Assembly: GCA_039029395.1 (NCBI GenBank)
Contig: JBCCGG010000059.1
Span: 1 to 34,122, forward strand
Origin: JBCCGG01 sp039029395
GTDB taxonomy: Bacteria; Pseudomonadota; Alphaproteobacteria; Kiloniellales; JAKSDN01
DNA length: 34,122 bases
Direction of reading: 5' to 3'
Shown: positions 33,703 to 34,122 of the stretch, piece by piece
Layout: each line of letters begins with the position of its first letter
Numbering within the stretch: position 1 is the first letter of the stretch
The notes under the pieces: model-generated
What the model was told of the DNA's origin: nothing
Databases searched by the model: none
Seen by the model: only the letters and a program-made list of their open reading frames with translations
Program-made: the position numbers and the translations under genes

Positions 33703-34065
33703 ATGTCGTCGATCTTGGGTTTCAACGAGGAATTTTACCTCCTCACCAATCCGGATGTCTTTGCGGCGGTCAACGCCGGCGTCTTCGCCAGCGGCGTTGA
33801 CCACTACATCCAGTTCGGTGACGCGGAGAACCGTAACCCGACCGGCGCGGTCGACCCGGTGACCGGCGCCACCACGGTGCTGTTCAATAACGCCGACTAT
33901 CTGGCGGTCAACCCGGACGTGGCGGCCGCGATCCAGGCCGGCACGGTCCGTACGGCGCTTGACCACTATGTGGACAGCGGCGTCTCCGAAGGCCGCTCCA
34001 ACACCCCGTTCGATGCGGCGACCAACTTCGATGCCTCTTTCCCAAAAACAACATTCCTCAGCTAA
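33703..34065 (+). CDS. Two-repeat protein of the NPDV/HYxxxG type
   Basis: The 120-residue product is almost wholly two copies of a 40-residue repeat: residues 7-46 (FNEEFYLLTNPDVFAAVNAG...) and 61-100 (FNNADYLAVNPDVAAAIQAG...). Shared positions are Y-L..NPDV.AA...AG...-DHY...G. Such repeats are known, usually in large secreted or RTX-like proteins and glycosyltransferases; standalone use is unusual. GGGAGG at 33692-33697, 5 bases before ATG 33703, supports the start over GTG 33667. No signal peptide is visible, so secretion (if any) would need another route. Function unknown. Confidence 0.75.
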   Translation: MSSILGFNEEFYLLTNPDVFAAVNAGVFASGVDHYIQFGDAENRNPTGAVDPVTGATTVLFNNADYLAVNPDVAAAIQAGTVRTALDHYVDSGVSEGRSNTPFDAATNFDASFPKTTFLS

Positions 34066-34122
34066 CAATTATGAAGCAGCTTTGCAGGAAAAAGATGAAA
34101 GACCGTGTTGGAGCAAGTGCCA

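Overview
This window reads as a piece of a high-GC alphaproteobacterial chromosome. The evidence is the S10-spc-alpha ribosomal protein order with adk after secY and no rpsD before rpoA, a 338-residue RpoA beginning MLQKNW, an ATP12-type F1-ATPase assembly chaperone (an alphaproteobacterial and mitochondrial family), and an adenylate kinase with a four-cysteine lid. A Rhodospirillales-like lineage is plausible, but the sequence alone does not name a genus.

Region 1 (1-14433) is the translation superoperon on the plus strand: the 3' end of tuf, then rpsJ-rplC-rplD-rplW-rplB-rpsS-rplV-rpsC-rplP-rpmC-rpsQ-rplN-rplX-rplE-rpsN-rpsH-rplF-rplR-rpsE-rpmD-rplO-secY-adk-rpsM-rpsK-rpoA-rplQ. Genes are tightly packed, with several 1- or 4-base overlaps. 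A consensus-like promoter (TTGACT, 16 bp, TATAAT) overlapping the adk stop codon probably gives the alpha operon its own transcription start. The spacers on both sides of rpoA hold GC-rich hairpins. L3 and L17 carry unusual acidic C-terminal tails.

Region 2 (14598-17333) holds a periplasmic HtrA/DegP-type protease and the AAA+ replication-recombination factor RarA. From memory, related genomes often continue rarA-crcB-rluC, and here that order resumes only at 23917. The stretch between (about 17334-23916) therefore looks like an accessory insertion. Most of it (18160 onward) is visibly poorer in GC. It holds an isochorismatase-fold protein lacking two of three catalytic residues, an enolase-superfamily enzyme with the lysine pair of cis-3-hydroxyproline dehydratase / hydroxyproline-betaine epimerase, a LysR regulator, a cysteine-dioxygenase-like cupin, and an 828-residue fusion of a kinase-like domain with a TolB-like domain and TPR repeats. 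No transposase or integrase is visible.

Region 3 (23917-29289) returns to the core-like plus-strand layout: fluoride channel crcB, pseudouridine synthase rluC, a small hypothetical protein, a HAD phosphatase, an AsmA-family envelope protein and the ATP12 chaperone. Converging on it from the right is a minus-strand ArsR-AHSA1-GST operon (30747 to 29286). Its promoter (TTGACA, 17 bp, TATATT) and a perfect 10+4+10 palindrome overlap the ArsR start codon, which suggests a leaderless, self-regulated transcript.

Region 4 (30857-34122) has a propionyl-CoA-carboxylase-type beta subunit with no biotin-carrying alpha subunit in view, a glycine-rich stress-type membrane protein, a DUF488 protein, and a small protein made almost entirely of two copies of a roughly 40-residue repeat. 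The most unusual items are the kinase-TolB-TPR fusion, the catalytically degraded isochorismatase-like protein, the GC-poor metabolic cluster with its dyad symmetries, and the ArsR promoter/operator. No complete novel multi-gene defence or mobile system was recognised.
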